A stretch of DNA of 64,000 bases, from NCBI RefSeq assembly GCF_014529535.1, contig NW_023503370.1, positions 1,570,552-1,634,551 on the forward strand. Direction: 5' to 3'. Shown in pieces: positions 1-12,262 of the stretch. The stretch is from Bradysia coprophila. Its lineage: Eukaryota > Arthropoda > Insecta > Diptera > Sciaridae. Below the pieces are notes generated by a model. It saw nothing but the letters and a program-made list of their open reading frames with translations. It did no database searches and was not told where the DNA came from. How positions within the stretch are numbered: the first letter of the stretch is position 1; each line of letters begins with the position of its first letter. The translations under genes were made by a program, and so were the position numbers.

Positions 1-1425
1 CGAACATTCTTTTTGGAAGATTTCGTCTAAAGATGCTTCGAGTGGTGCGCTGGTGCCGCGTAGATTATCAACCACTTTCTTGGCCCAATTGAAATATTCG
101 CGGCGTCGTTCCTGTAAAAATCGTTTTAACAACGGAAATAATTCAAAGAAAGAAAAAAAAAATTCCGAACCTCCGTCCATCCCTCCGGTATACACGATTG
201 TAGGTCTCTTAAATTATACAATTTGTCTGCTAGTTTCACCAATTTCGCCTGATGTGTTGAATCTTTTGCATGGACGATTTGCAATCGTTTCCGTTCCGCA
301 TATGGTAAAGATTTATCGTCTGTTACTTCGGCGACAATATTTTTCACATTTAGTCCAAACTCTTGCTCAATTTCTTCGAATGTTGTGTCGGTGTCTTCTA
401 CAGTATCATGTAGAATGGCAGCTTGTATAACGTCCAGATCGGTAATGTCGGCTTCATGGGTTAGAATGTATGCAACACCTGGAAAATATTCAATGATGGA
501 CGGAATAGAACACGAAGATAGAGGGGAATTTTATGAAATTCTGAAATTCTGATCTTGTAAAATATCCTCAATTTTCACGTCAATATCGCTAGGTGGAAAA
601 AAACTGTGAACACAACGCTCTAGAGCATTTATTTCCGGAAAGAAGGTTGGTTTTCTACCAACGACTGCAATCCGTAACATTGTGTCAATTAGCTTTAATA
701 AAAGAGATATCAACAATCATATAGATATGATCGACAGTAGCAGTTACTCTAGTTACTCATTTTTCAATAAATTTCAACAATTTTGTCTGGTTTAACTTTT
801 CGAATTCAAGCAAAGCAGGTCTCTAGCAGCCGCTAGCACAACTAAATTTGCAAGCGAACACTGTTAGGTCTACTAATGTCGTAAAGAAGGTGTATGCTGT
901 ATTTGGCTTAAGAGATGAAGTGATTTTATCTAATTTTTTTTACACTACTTTCACAGTTCTTCATTTACACGAACAGAATTTTGAAAACCGACACATTTCC
1001 TGTTTGTGTGTTTTACTTGAGCTTTTGATTTTTCCATATAGGGTGAGCGTACCAATCCTCGGACAAGAATGAGTCCTCGGACACCTATTGTTCTTTCATT
1101 CATTTAAAATTCATTTCTTAAATGAATGAAAGAACAATAGGTGTACGAGGACTCATTCTTGTACGAGGATTGGTACGCTTACCCTAAAAAGACATACAAA
1201 ATTCAGAAAAAGTCAATGAAGCACAAAATCAGTCGGTTTTCAAAATTCTGTTCGTGTAATATTAAACTGGGTCGGTTAATAAAGATCCAATTTGGTCTGC
1301 AACTATAACTCACCTATCGGGTGATTAATATACGGCGTTTTATCTGGATCTTTCCTTCTTTGTGTTTTATGCTTGATTGCAGCAAAATTCATACATTTTA
1401 CGGTTATGGAAATTATGTCTGACAT
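1..1425 (-). CDS. Mesh1: Mesh1, guanosine-3',5'-bis(diphosphate) 3'-pyrophosphohydrolase (3' end cut by window)
   Basis: Metazoan SpoT homologue of the HD-domain hydrolase family, known to remove the 3' pyrophosphate of ppGpp and to dephosphorylate NADPH with a bound metal. Three coding exons on the minus strand: 1425-1314, 478-171 and 111-1, joined by GT-AG introns of 835 and 59 bp. The model gives 177 residues; family members are about 179, so only the last few codons and the stop lie outside. The metal-site residues fall exactly at family positions: H35 in YINHPI, H61-D62 in LHDTVED, and D122 in [12 protein letters not shown]. The PEGW turn and the helix [14 protein letters not shown] are also present. 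The start ATG at 1425 gives a first exon that aligns to fly and human proteins without extension. The first intron carries a 295-bp foldback element. Identity rests on whole-length similarity by eye and is secure. Confidence 0.95.
965..1259. mobile_element. Palindromic MITE-like element in Mesh1 intron 1
   Basis: The 295-bp stretch folds on itself along most of its length. The outer arms begin TTACACGAACAGAA at 965 and end with its reverse complement at 1259. The inner arms (about 1041-1110 and 1118-1187) match almost perfectly around a short centre near 1114. There is no open frame worth naming. The shape is that of a non-autonomous DNA element; superfamily and target duplication are unclear. 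Confidence 0.75.
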
Positions 1426-4204
1426 TATGTAAACCGCATTGAAGTTAATGAAGTGAGATAAGACACTTGTAGCCAACTCCGAAATAATTCCACTTTTAAA
1501 AAAAATGTAAACAAAAGGTCTTCATTTTCGCTCGTCGTGTGAACTAACTTTTCTGTCCACATAACACATTATATGATGACCGATTTGATTTGAAATATAG
1601 ATACCGGTAATAGTATATTACTTCCGAGGTTCCAAGTTGTGTATTTGATAAGTGGGGTGTTACAGCCCGACCCGAAGGGGAGATTAGATAATGATTCGAA
1701 GTCTGTCTGTAAGAACTTATTGTGGATTAGGTTACATCAGTGTTTGGTAAATAAGGTTTCCCAGAGCCCCAGTTTCAGTAAAAGCTATTGAAAGTATACA
1801 AAAGCAAGGAAAATTTAAAGCTATTTGTTGAGATAAAGAACCTAAATTTCATGAAAAAGATGCTGGAAAATGCCGTTAAATGCTTCGGTCAAAATTCAGG
1901 CATTCATTCACTTTTCCACTCAACAAGATTTTGATAAAGTCCTTAATAATCTGTTTATCTGCCTAGAACGACAATCTGTTAATCTCAATATCGGCAGACA
2001 AAATAGTGTCACATCTGCTAAATATATTTATTTTGACGATAACACATAACTTCCAAATCATCAAAATAAACATTCCATACAGACGTTCATAACCTACTAT
2101 TAGCTTCTTATGCCCCCTCTATCAAACAGTTCTGCAACCCCTACTTTCACAATAATCTTTTATATCGAAGATGGTTTATGTTTCGGTTTCATCAAAGGCT
2201 GATATGGAAAATTTTACTATCCAAATTTGTTCGCTCCTTATCTTAGTGAACATTACATCTATCATTATTACGTCTAATAAAACATCAGCGCCGCCTCGTA
2301 GAAATATTATAAACGACTGACATGAAAACAGCGCATGTTTAATTGAATCACTGAAATGTGAAAAGTGTTCAGGGAATCATAGTATCTGTTGCTAGCGTGT
2401 AGTAACAATCGTGTCGAGTTTTGTTTGTTAAAGAAATATATTGACGGAATGATGACTGAGAAGTTGAAAAGTTTAAAGTTGTCGTATAGTTTGATAACAG
2501 GATAAACGTGCAAAGGCCGAGCATATTTCACATCTACAGAAAAACACCTGATGGGTATTCGATTAATCGGTAATGTCACAGAACAACAACATCATTATTC
2601 TCATTTTAACCTTGACAACAATGACCTAACTGTCAAAATCGCAATCGAAAAACCTCTTCTGTCTTTACTGTGAAGTTGATTCAGTTACTTCGCTGTTTCC
2701 ATTATAGAACATTTAGTTCAATTATTTAATCAAAAAGCATTTTGTTTGCTGCATTTACTATTTTTTGTGGAATATCATATCGTTAATCAAGGTATGTCGA
2801 TGAAATGTACAATAAAATCTAATTTGCTTGCTCGTATTTTTCCATCGGAAAATGTGCGGCATTTTCGATTGGGTAATCATTTGTGTTGCAATTCTTTTTT
2901 TTTCTTCGCTCAACATACCGGTTCGAATTTCTTTACACGAAAGAACATCCTTTGCAATTTTTATTTTATTAAAGGCATTTCGGGTGCGGTTGCAATTATG
3001 CATTGTCTGAATATTTCCAGAAATATCCATTTTGAACGTCGTTTTCGTTGTTCATTTTTACAAATTTTGTTTGTGATCTTACGAATTTTTTATATATGGC
3101 GTGTTCATATACACTACAATTACATTGACATTACAATTAAATGACTGAAGCATACTGGAAAATATTGCATAATGAGGAAACTGTAAACATCTTCTCATAA
3201 CCAACTGGAACATCCGTTGTACTATACTACGAGGCTTTTCTTTATGTATACGTTCTATTATTGCTTCGTTTACTACTAAGCAAGAAAACAGTAACTGTGT
3301 GACACGCGCATTAAAATGTACTGTGAATACGTCCGGTGAATATTATTTTAAGCTAGAACACGACATTTATTGCACAATGTGTAATTCGTTGATAACAGAA
3401 TCAATTTATTTACAAGAAAATAACTTTTTGCAACATTTTCATTTATCTGTAATACTGAGTCAAGGTGAATTTCGTTCGTATTACGTCAGTGCAATGACAT
3501 TCAATTGACCTCCGAGGTAACACTATATCACCGAGACTGTAAGTACATTCCATTTGATGCACGCGGTTGTCTCTGAGGGTATCACACGATGCATAGAACT
3601 TTCTTCAACCAATATTAACCGTCACAAGTGAAGAAGCACGCTCATAATCATTTCAGATTTTTAAAAGATTCTCCTGCACATGGTTGCATGCAACTTACTT
3701 TTACAAATTGAAAAATTGATTTTCTTTTTGTCTTATGGGAATTGCACAGATTGGAGTCGAGTGGCTCCGTATCTTACCCTTGTTGGACCAAAACAAATAA
3801 TTTGTATGCAAAGTACGCATGCACCTCGTCATTGTATTCTCATGAAACAAATATTTCTTGCCAACTTTTCAGTTTTAGAACTTTTTTCCTTAGAAAAAGC
3901 GAATAAAATCAATACTGAGGAAACTCTGATGATTCTTAAGACGTCCAGTTCTGTTATTGCAATTTCAGGTGTCAATTCAAAATTTCAAGCGATCATAATA
4001 ATGAAATTTGAAGTGAATATCTATTCGAACTGGATCGCAAATCGAGTTGTATATGAAATAGTTCTTGTATTTTGGGTGAACAAATCTAAGCTTCTCACTT
4101 TGTTCGGGGCTACAACTCTCGAAAATGCCGATAATTAATCATCCGAGACAGATATGTATACAACAAAGGGACGAAATCACTAAAACAAATCCAAAATTGT
4201 GATA

Positions 4205-4504
4205 CACTGATAAAAAAAATTCGTAAACATACGTCCAGTATGTATGAAATGGCTGGCAGACAGCTTCATTTCTGCCTTACTTTGGATATGTATATTCCAA
4301 CGTGTGACATGTATATCGTACATGTTCGACGTATAAACATATGAGTGACACGAATAGTCACGTACAGTATGTATGATTATACGTCGGACATGTACGATAT
4401 ACATGTCAGACGTTGGAATATACATATCCGAAGTAAGGCAGAAATGAAGCTGTCCAGTCATTTCATACATACTGGACGTATGTTGCCAAATTTTTTTATC
4501 AGTG
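4205..4504. mobile_element. TA-flanked palindromic MITE (Tc1/mariner-like ends)
   Basis: A 300-bp element starting CACTGATAAAAAAA and ending with the reverse complement TTTTTTTATCAGTG. It is flanked on both sides by TA (4203-4204 and 4505-4506), the target duplication of Tc1/mariner elements. The two halves are near-complete inverted copies, including the stretches around CATACGTCCAGTATGTATG. Open frames on both strands here come from the palindrome. No transposase is encoded, so any movement would need a transposase from elsewhere. Confidence 0.85.
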
Positions 4505-5537
4505 TAACATTACTTGTTCTTTTGCTAATCCTAATCTTTTTCTTTGGCACTTCCCCTTGTATACTTTCAACATGTACTTGCTCTAAATTGCCTTTCACTG
4601 GAAAAGTGATCTTTTTTGAAATTAAGTCATAATCAAATTTCCATCGTTATCTGCAATTTAATATATGTGTGGTAAGACTAACATTATGCATCAGCTCGGA
4701 GAGGGAGTTTGGATATATCTTTGCATCGGCACATAAAAAATGATATTCACTTATGTCCAAATGTTTATTTTGACGTGTTGGATTATGATCAGCGCCTTCG
4801 GCTCAGGCATAATATTTATTACCTGCCAAGAACGATAATCTCGCATCTATCCATCCACGCCAAATCTGTTTATCTCGATATATCTGTTCTCGGCAGCGCG
4901 TAAAGTCTCGTAAAGTCAATTTTTGGCGTGATTTTGATCACAAAGATCACTCATGCAATTACCTACCCGAATAAGGATTTTAAGGACCTGAAATCTGAGT
5001 ACCTGTTTTATTATATCAAAGCGAATAATTGATGCAATAACGCGCCACTACAAGCTCCATAGATCATCTCCATAGAACAGATAAATCTATCGACATTATC
5101 TGACACCTGATGTTGGTGTACAGGTATTTACGGGTATCCACCGTACACCAACACCAGTTGGATATTAAGTCCAGGATTCGCCTTAACGACTTCTTATCCA
5201 AAACCAGCAATTTTCCCTGACAGAGTAAGTAAGGCTACGAAGTGGGGAACAAAGGATCTTTGGTCAGAGTTTCTGCATCTTCAAGAAGGTGCCTCTCAAA
5301 ACTCTAATCGAACTCTTTAACTTCCAGTTATAAGATTGACTTATTGATGCTCCACTCCAGCTATTACGTAATTTGTTACGGATTTCGCAATATGAAAGTG
5401 TGTAATCACAATCGTAATTTACTACAAATGTGATAACTACTATAACTTAGTAGATTTCGATTACGATTAAACACTTTAAAGGAAAATATTTCGCAGTCCA
5501 ATATAAATTATGTGGCGAATCCACATCTATGATAGCT

Positions 5538-5560
5538 ATCTCTCTCTCTCTCTCTCTCTT
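5538..5560. repeat. TC dinucleotide microsatellite
   Basis: An uninterrupted run of about eleven TC units. Confidence 0.9.
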
Positions 5561-5885
5561 TCTCACTGTACACATAGACTACATAGTTACCACGAATTAC
5601 TGACCTATTATACTACGCATAAACTTATCTACTTAATTCAAAATTCAAATATAACATGGAACTGTGCATTACTAATGACGTCAAAATAGCGAAGTGTACA
5701 TGCGACCATTGACTGATTCGCATGTGTTTTTATCAATAAAAATGTGATGAACTCGTTATCAGTAGGTACCTCATTTTTATAGCACAATACACTTTTTTCG
5801 AATGTTATTAAAAATACAACATTTTGTTATTATTGCTGTATCACGAGAAAATGTCATGTAGCAAAATGTTTATGTAGGAAGAGAC

Positions 5886-5914
5886 TTATTATTATTATTA
5901 TTATTATTATTATT
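5886..5914. repeat. ATT trinucleotide microsatellite
   Basis: About nine TTA/ATT units in a row in intergenic DNA. Confidence 0.9.
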
Positions 5915-6146
5915 TAGCGGCTCTCTTCTCCGATAATAATATTACATTGAGTTCGAAATATTTTATTCGATAAGATAACAATGTGGCCACAATGATTATT
6001 TTAATTGAATGGATGCTTTTAATCGGTTGAATAAAATGAAAATTATATTATGTCTCTAGGTGTATGGGGAATAACAGTCTTCGAAAGATATTTTGTAACT
6101 GAATCGTTAGATTTTGTTACCCACTTTTGCTTCTTTTCATCTAATA

Positions 6147-6310
6147 TCGGCGCACTCCTAGCAAAAATGTTTCGAGTGACAGCTGCCAAATTGAGTAAAA
6201 TTTTGTAAGAAACGAAAATTCCAGATTTTTTTATAGTGCAAAAATTTGTATGATACACTGTCAAATTTCAGTACTCTATTTAGAGTACATCTAATGCTTG
6301 AATTGCGTTG
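6147..6310. repeat. Dispersed inverted-repeat family B, copy 1
   Basis: Shares GACAGCTGCCAAAT, a TTTAGAGTAC core and the right end ATGCTTGAATTGCGTTG with copies near 18254-18740, 35362-35529 and 52788-52921. In the better copies the ends are inverted repeats related to CAACGCACTTCAAGCAT. About 165 bp and non-coding; probably a MITE. A minus-strand ORF (6264-6043) starts inside it and runs out; I do not consider it a gene. Confidence 0.6.
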
Positions 6311-7207
6311 CTCATATTCAATTTACCCGAAAGATCCATAAAGAATTGATTAGAATATGAGTCGATAGGCCTAGTACGCTGATTTAGAGAATTAAACAGA
6401 ATTTAGTATTGTAGTTTGTCGGTGGTCGGCTCTTAGCTAATTTTTTCAGTGGGCTACTTTAAATTCCCTTATAACCATTTTTATTTTCTAATATGGAGAG
6501 TGAAGAATTGAAACATTACTTTACTCTTCGGTTGCTTCTATGATGGTGAAATTAAAACTTCTTCATTCAAATGCAACTCACTGAACCACCTGCAACTCTC
6601 TCTTATTTTCGTTGTCGGTCTCACAAGTTACAAAACAATCGATTAATGAACAAAAGCGGAATGAATATAAGTATTACTCACAAAACCTCTTAACAACAAT
6701 TTTCTTCTTCAAGATGTCTTTATACCGAACCAGCGACTTCTAGTATTGATCTTTGGTGATAATTTTAGAAATTGTTCGGGACCAATTCAAGTCGCAATAT
6801 GCATTCATTTTACATAATTGAACTTTGCGGAAAGAAGCATTCTAAAAGAAGCAATATGGTATGCGCATACTCTTGTTCGGAAATGTTGTAAAGACTTCGT
6901 TCTATTTTTGTTATTAATCAAATGTTTTTTTTTATATTATTTCGGTTACAACCGGCGTTTTTTGGCCTCTCGCCAATGTATTATAAAATGATCTCGTAGG
7001 CCTTTACTGCTTATGCGTCAAGAACAATGAATTAAGATTTTAGTAGATAAACAATTTCCTGAACTTGCTGGTCGAAATTCGCATGTGTATCAACAAGTTT
7101 TCACCCAAAAAAATATTTACAAACGTATTGTATCGAACAATAAACGTCTTGCGTGCTGTTTCTTACCTTTCGTAAAAAAATAAAAGAAAAAAAACGAAAA
7201 AAAAATC

Positions 7208-7762
7208 ATGAAAACAATGAACAGAAGAACTATAGCGACACTGTGGGATATACCAAATTTCGTTAGAATTCGTGCGCATGACGTAATAATATGTTCATAC
7301 AGCCGATTGTCGACAAATTCACAACACCGACCAGTATCAAATCTACTCACCAATAGCCAACAGACGTTAATTTCAATTACAAAATTGTTAACTAGTTCTA
7401 AGACTTCTGCTGGTCCGATACAATTCAATAACAATAACCAATCACTGCTGATATCGAAACAGTCGCCAAATTGTTCACTGAAATTTTTCTCAACAAATCG
7501 TGTTTTTTCAAAATTTATTTTTAGTTATAATACAGCAGCTGATGTTTATTCATTGTTCGGTTGGGTGGTAAACAGAAACTTTACTTGTGATAAGACATAT
7601 CGTACTGTTTCTTCGAAAAAAGGCTTCAGTTACTGTCCGTTAAACGAATTTCATAGTGATCCGTTGAATATGGGCTGGCCATCCGAATACGATCAAACAG
7701 AAGCGAATAAGGTACATGGTAAAATGTTTTTGACCAGCCAGTTAAGAAAGTTTTCATTTTAA
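7208..7762 (+). CDS. Unrecognised coding-looking ORF; possible upstream exon of pyruvate kinase
   Basis: Open frame of 184 codons with GC and codon use closer to the neighbouring genes than to the surrounding DNA. The N-terminus (MKTMNRRTIATLW) is basic and lacks acidic residues for about 15 positions, like a mitochondrial presequence. The middle is rich in Ser, Asn, Gln and Thr. I recognise no domain. A usable donor, AATAAG|GTACAT, lies at 7711/7712 in phase 0. The pyruvate kinase ATG at 9242 sits directly behind an acceptor (TTTCAG), also phase 0. Splicing 7711 to 9242 would therefore add 168 residues in frame. That is an inference; the ORF may instead be its own gene or chance. Confidence 0.35.
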   Translation: MKTMNRRTIATLWDIPNFVRIRAHDVIICSYSRLSTNSQHRPVSNLLTNSQQTLISITKLLTSSKTSAGPIQFNNNNQSLLISKQSPNCSLKFFSTNRVFSKFIFSYNTAADVYSLFGWVVNRNFTCDKTYRTVSSKKGFSYCPLNEFHSDPLNMGWPSEYDQTEANKVHGKMFLTSQLRKFSF

Positions 7763-9241
7763 AGTCGGGAAAGAAAAATTACATAATGTGGACGAAAAAT
7801 AGAAGGTGAAGAGAGTTTTTCACTTGCAGCAGAAATTTTTCCTACGTCTGCGCAGTGTATATTGTGTTATTTTTCCGTTTACCATTTGTCCTTCTGCAAG
7901 GTCGTCTTCGATGTCAAAAAATTGAAACAAGAAAAATTGAAGTGGAAAATTTTTTATTTTACTGAATGGAAGATGAACTGAAATGTTACAAATTTGAACT
8001 TTAATTATCTGCTTTTGCAGCAAAATTTTCTAGTCAAACAGGTTTTCTACTGTGGTCATGCATGAGATTCGAGATTAAAGTTCTCTGAAAAATTAGAACA
8101 GTGCTCTCTGGTACGAGAAAAAAAAAATATTTGAGCAATGTCATGGTGATCATTAATCACTTCAGTCAATATTCGAAATATTTGCGATGCTGGAAAATGA
8201 TTTACATTGTCGCTTTCAGGAAATCTGTTAGTCGGTCGGTGGGTCATCTGAATTTCAGGTCCTGAATTCATATATTTTAACACTGACATTGAGCACAATT
8301 ATGGTTCAAACGCAATATGACCTTATCGCCGCAACGAATGGGGTCGCTTTCATAACCGCTAATTTCTCATGAAAAATAGCATTGAGCTGATAGGGACTTT
8401 ATATCGGTTCAGTTATTAGGAAAAATGTTATCGTTCAAAAGCACACGTAAAACGCGTTATCAATTCACTTGAGGCTGTGCCTTTGGTCTTGCACGTTAAT
8501 CTCATATGACTTTTGTGTAAACACACCGAACATTATTACACCTTGAATCGGTTTAATTAACACCAAACATTGTAGGTTGAATGTCGACTAACGATTCACC
8601 GATTGCATAATAATAACAATTTGATAATGCGGAAGTATGAATGTCCATAAAGATTGATTTATTAATAACAAATTGGTAATGAGTTGGTCGATACATTCGA
8701 CCGTTTGGGACTAAGTGTTGCTTTGTTACCTTCAATTAAAGTTATCGTTTTGTACATGTACATACTGTCATGCTGTTCTTGCTGTTTAAATCCGTTTCAC
8801 TAGTTCACAGCTCAGATAGGAAGTGGCAAAACGTGTGCAAAGCAGTAACTTTAATTGACGGTAGCAAAGAAATAGTTAGTCCCAAACAGCGAATACGATT
8901 TTCCCGTTCCTTTTCAAAGTTCTGCTTTGACAAACTAAATTTTTATAGATTAAATGACCAACACCACAATTTTTGCCAACAATTTAACGACAATCTCATT
9001 TGTCACAATTAAATCATAATTTCTGACAAGTTTACAACTCATTGATACCAGTTATCAACGGGTTAAATTGATGCCACTACGACTGTTATCAAACGATCTG
9101 CAATATAGGTCAGTTACGATAAGTAATTTGATCGCAAAATCGTTTCCATTATCTTGGTATACCTTTTGAAAATACGTTCCTTGTACACAGTCTTTCAGCG
9201 TTTGCAATTGATTAAAATAAAAATCTGTTCCCGACTTTCAG
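7763..9241. other. Intergenic or intronic stretch upstream of pyruvate kinase
   Basis: No recognisable gene. It contains an inverted repeat at 8703-8888 and ends in an acceptor-like TTTCAG immediately before the pyruvate kinase ATG. At least part is therefore likely to be a 5' intron. Short ORFs on both strands (8023-7820, 8298-8056, 8770-9012) look like chance. Confidence 0.5.
8703..8888. repeat. Inverted repeat (42-bp arms) upstream of pyruvate kinase
   Basis: The arm at 8703-8744 (starts GTTTGGGACTAA) is repeated inverted at 8847-8888 (ends TTAGTCCCAAAC), with a few mismatches and a loop of about 100 bp. It is probably another foldback element. Confidence 0.7.
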
Positions 9242-10868
9242 ATGAGCTCTACGAAGAATGCTGAATCACGTTCCCATTTGGAGCACATGTGTGAATTGGA
9301 TATTGACACAAAGGTTCCATTTGTTCGTCTATCTGGTATAATTTGTACAATTGGACCGGCATCCAAGTCTCCGGAAATGTTGGAGAAAATGATCGGATGT
9401 GGCATGAACATCGCTCGATTGAATTTCTCCCATGGATCGTACGAATACCATGCCGAAACAATTAAAAATATCCGCATTGCGGCTAAGAGCTACTCGCAAA
9501 AATTGGGTTTGGACTATCCGTTGGCTATTGCTTTGGATACCAAGGGACCCGAAATTCGTACCGGTCTATTGGCTGGCAGTGGAACAGCTGAAGTTGAATT
9601 GAAAAAAGGCGAGACCATCAAGTTAACTACGAATAAAGATTTTGCCGAGAAAGGAGACATCAACACCGTATACGTCGACTATGCAAATATCGTCAACGTT
9701 GTTAAACCAAATAACCGGATCTATGTCGATGATGGTCTCATTTCATTGATCGCCAAAGAAGTAACCGGTGACACGATTGTTTGTACCATCGAGAATGGCG
9801 GTACATTAGGTTCACGCAAAGGTGTCAATTTGCCGGGCGTACCCGTCGATCTTCCAGCCGTTTCCGAAAAAGACAAGGCAGATTTGCAATTTGGTGTCGA
9901 TCAGGAAGTGGACATGATTTTCGCTTCGTTCATTCGTAATGCTGATGCATTGAAAGAAATCCGAGGCGTGTTAGGCGAAAAGGGCAAGAATATCAAAATC
10001 ATTTCGAAGATTGAAAATCAACAAGGCATGCAAAATTTGGATTCGATTATTGAAGCGTCCGATGGTATTATGGTAGCTCGTGGAGATTTGGGTATTGAAA
10101 TTCCACCAGAAAAAGTCTTCTTGGCACAGAAATGCATGATCGCGAAGTGTAATAAGGTACGTCTTAAATGGATGCTGTTTTTTCAATATTCATCGTCTCC
10201 TTACAATCGTTCTTGTTCTGTCTTTCTAGCAAGGAAAACCAGTTATTTGTGCCACACAGATGCTCGAGTCTATGGTAAAGAAACCTCGTGCAACTCGTGC
10301 CGAAATTTCTGATGTCGCAAATGCAGTCCTCGATGGTGCCGATTGTGTTATGTTATCCGGTGAAACTGCTAAAGGCGAATATCCACTCGAATGTGTCTTG
10401 ACAATGGCAAAAACATGCAAAGAAGCCGAAGCTGCATTATGGCAACGAAATCTGTTTTCCGACTTAGTATCGAATGCACCAACACCATTGGATGCTGCAC
10501 ATGCCGTAGCTATTGCAACAGTTGAAGCTGCCGCCAAGGTTGCTTCAACCGCAATTATTGTCATTACAACCAGCGGCCGATCAGCTCATTTAATTTCCAA
10601 ATACAAACCAAAGTGTCCCATCATTGCCGTTACCCGATATCCACAAACTGCTCGACAATGTCACTTGTACCGTGGCATTTTGCCGTTATCCTATGCAGAA
10701 CCACCATTGGGCGATTGGTTGAAGGATGTTGATGCACGCGTTCAGTTCGGTTTACAATTCGGTAAACTGCGTGGATTCCTCAAAACTGGTGACCCAGTTG
10801 TCATTGTGACCGGATGGAAGCAGGGATCTGGATTTACAAACACCATGCGCATTGTGTATGTATTTTGA
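9242..10868 (+). CDS. PyK: Pyruvate kinase
   Basis: Last step of glycolysis: phosphoenolpyruvate plus ADP to pyruvate plus ATP, in the cytosol. Two coding exons, 9242-10156 and 10230-10868, with a 73-bp intron (donor AAG|GTACGT, acceptor CTAG). The product is 517 residues, near the usual 510-530 of insect enzymes. Landmarks in order: [10 protein letters not shown] at the start of the barrel, [23 protein letters not shown], the B domain, the signature [13 protein letters not shown] with its catalytic Lys, [34 protein letters not shown], and the C-terminal [10 protein letters not shown] effector loop. The ATG at 9242 directly follows an acceptor-like TTTCAG, so an upstream non-coding or coding exon probably exists (see the 7208-7762 entry). 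The antisense open frames inside are shadows. Confidence 0.97.
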
Positions 10869-10957
10869 GTGACGTTTTGTGTATGTGTTGTGGAATGGAG
10901 CTCGAAGGAATGGATGGAATGAATGGACAAATGAACGGGTAATCTTTCTTAAGTTGA

Positions 10958-11101
10958 ACGTAGTGAGTTGAATAATTGAGTTAAACTATCGGGTCGGCCT
11001 CCATTGTATGGACACGGAACGACCTTGTAACGTAGTGAGTTGAATAATTGAGTTAAAATAGCAGGTTGGTGTCTATTGCTAGGGACATGAAACAACCTTG
11101 C
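10958..11101. repeat. 72-bp tandem duplication downstream of pyruvate kinase
   Basis: Two copies, 10958-11029 and 11030-11101, each starting ACGTAGTGAGTTGAATAATT and diverging later in the unit. It follows the stop codon by about 90 bp and so may lie in the 3' UTR. Confidence 0.75.
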
Positions 11102-11946
11102 TCTACGGAGCCTTGCCTTACATAAAGAAGAAAATTTCAATTTTAAATCCGAGCCTAATGCAGCGGTTGTCCTAACTTTTTGAACTGACATCTTTCCAGT
11201 TTGTCAATAACCAAAATTGTTTCCCGCGAAGTTAGGCTACTTTATAATCCAGCACTAAAACATTAAAAAAAAAACACTGTGCGAAAAGCTTGCTAGACAG
11301 CGGAAAACGACGTCAATAGCGTGAATGTTGTTGATTGCATTTTTAACGAACATTGTGCCCTAAGCTTCGAATTTGTGCTAATTCAGTTTGGTTTATGTCC
11401 AATTTTTTTTTCGTTCTCGTTACACAGAAACATCGAATAAACAGAACTGGAATATTTAGAAACCAAGGAGAGAAAATCATTCATGAAATGATTAAACAAT
11501 AAGAAATTCATCCTTATGCAACTGGAACTTATTTACGGATCACATCCGGTCAATAATATTCTATTTTACTATTTAGTTGTTAAAATAAAATATCAGAAAA
11601 TGAAAAGAAAAATTGTTAAAATTTGAAAACCTTCTAGTTTTTTGGCAAATTTAATGACATTTTTTGTTGTGTTAATCGATAAACCGCACGTAGATAGGAC
11701 AGTGTTTATTGATCTTTTGTTGGTTCTAATTTAGTTTTGTAGACTTATCATTCTTGTGTAAGTTCAAGAAAAACAGGAAATATTAATTTATTCGAAATAG
11801 AATACTTACAGAAAAACAATAATTTTAAGTTAAAATACAAATTGTCTTTCAAATTGAGCGTATCTGGGAAACCCCTTCACGTAAATGAATCTACTTAAAA
11901 TACAATTAACAATAAACGTCGGTGTAACTGGATATGAACACAAACA

Positions 11947-12262
11947 CAGCTGTTTTTCAACTGGTCCACTCACACAAACAAAACTGATCATATCAGGGCC
12001 TATTATTGGTAAATTAATTTACAGAATTTACTGAAATTTACCAAATTTACCTTCTGGTAAATTTTCGGTAAATATTGGTAATTTTTGGTAGATTTCAGTA
12101 AATAAACTCTACGAGCTTCACGTTTTTGAAAACGTTTTTCTAGAAAATACGCCTTGCTTTATACGATTTTCCACTAACACGTGCGTGATTGCAACTATTC
12201 CACCTGTATAAAGACGTATAAGCAATACTGTTTGTATGAGTGAACCAGTTGGAAAACAGCTG
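11947..12262. mobile_element. Foldback element D with GGTAAATTT-rich core
   Basis: The left arm (CAGCTGTTTTTCAACTGGT, 11947 on) returns inverted at 12228-12262 (ACCAGTTGGAAAACAGCTG). The core repeats GGTAAATTT-like words. A related core in opposite orientation lies at about 24490-24640 (both share TATCAG-GC-TATT-TTGGTAA), and an arm-like fragment lies near 50480-50545. No coding capacity. Confidence 0.65.

Larger units (their letters stand above)
1426..7207. other. Intergenic, repeat-bearing region between Mesh1 and the 7.2-kb ORF
   Basis: I recognise no gene here. It holds a TA-flanked palindromic element (4205-4504), a short inverted repeat near 5105-5155, a TC microsatellite (5538-5560), an ATT microsatellite (5886-5914) and one member of a dispersed inverted-repeat family (6147-6310). 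Three fairly long plus-strand open frames lie one after another at 2746-3144, 3299-3508 and 3680-4138 (132, 69 and 152 codons). None resembles a family I know, and they have no obvious promoter or splice signals. They could be eroded coding sequence or chance. Confidence 0.5.

Noticed and set aside
531-716. ORF considered as the first exon of Mesh1
   Set aside because: It starts LLLKLID but does not continue the family; the true first exon was found at 1425-1314 with H35 and a matching phase.
4180-4632. Overlapping ORFs on both strands with similar peptides
   Set aside because: They are the two arms of the palindromic element read in opposite directions.
10226-10564. Antisense 112-codon ORF
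   Set aside because: Exact shadow of pyruvate kinase exon 2; the sense strand carries the conserved protein.
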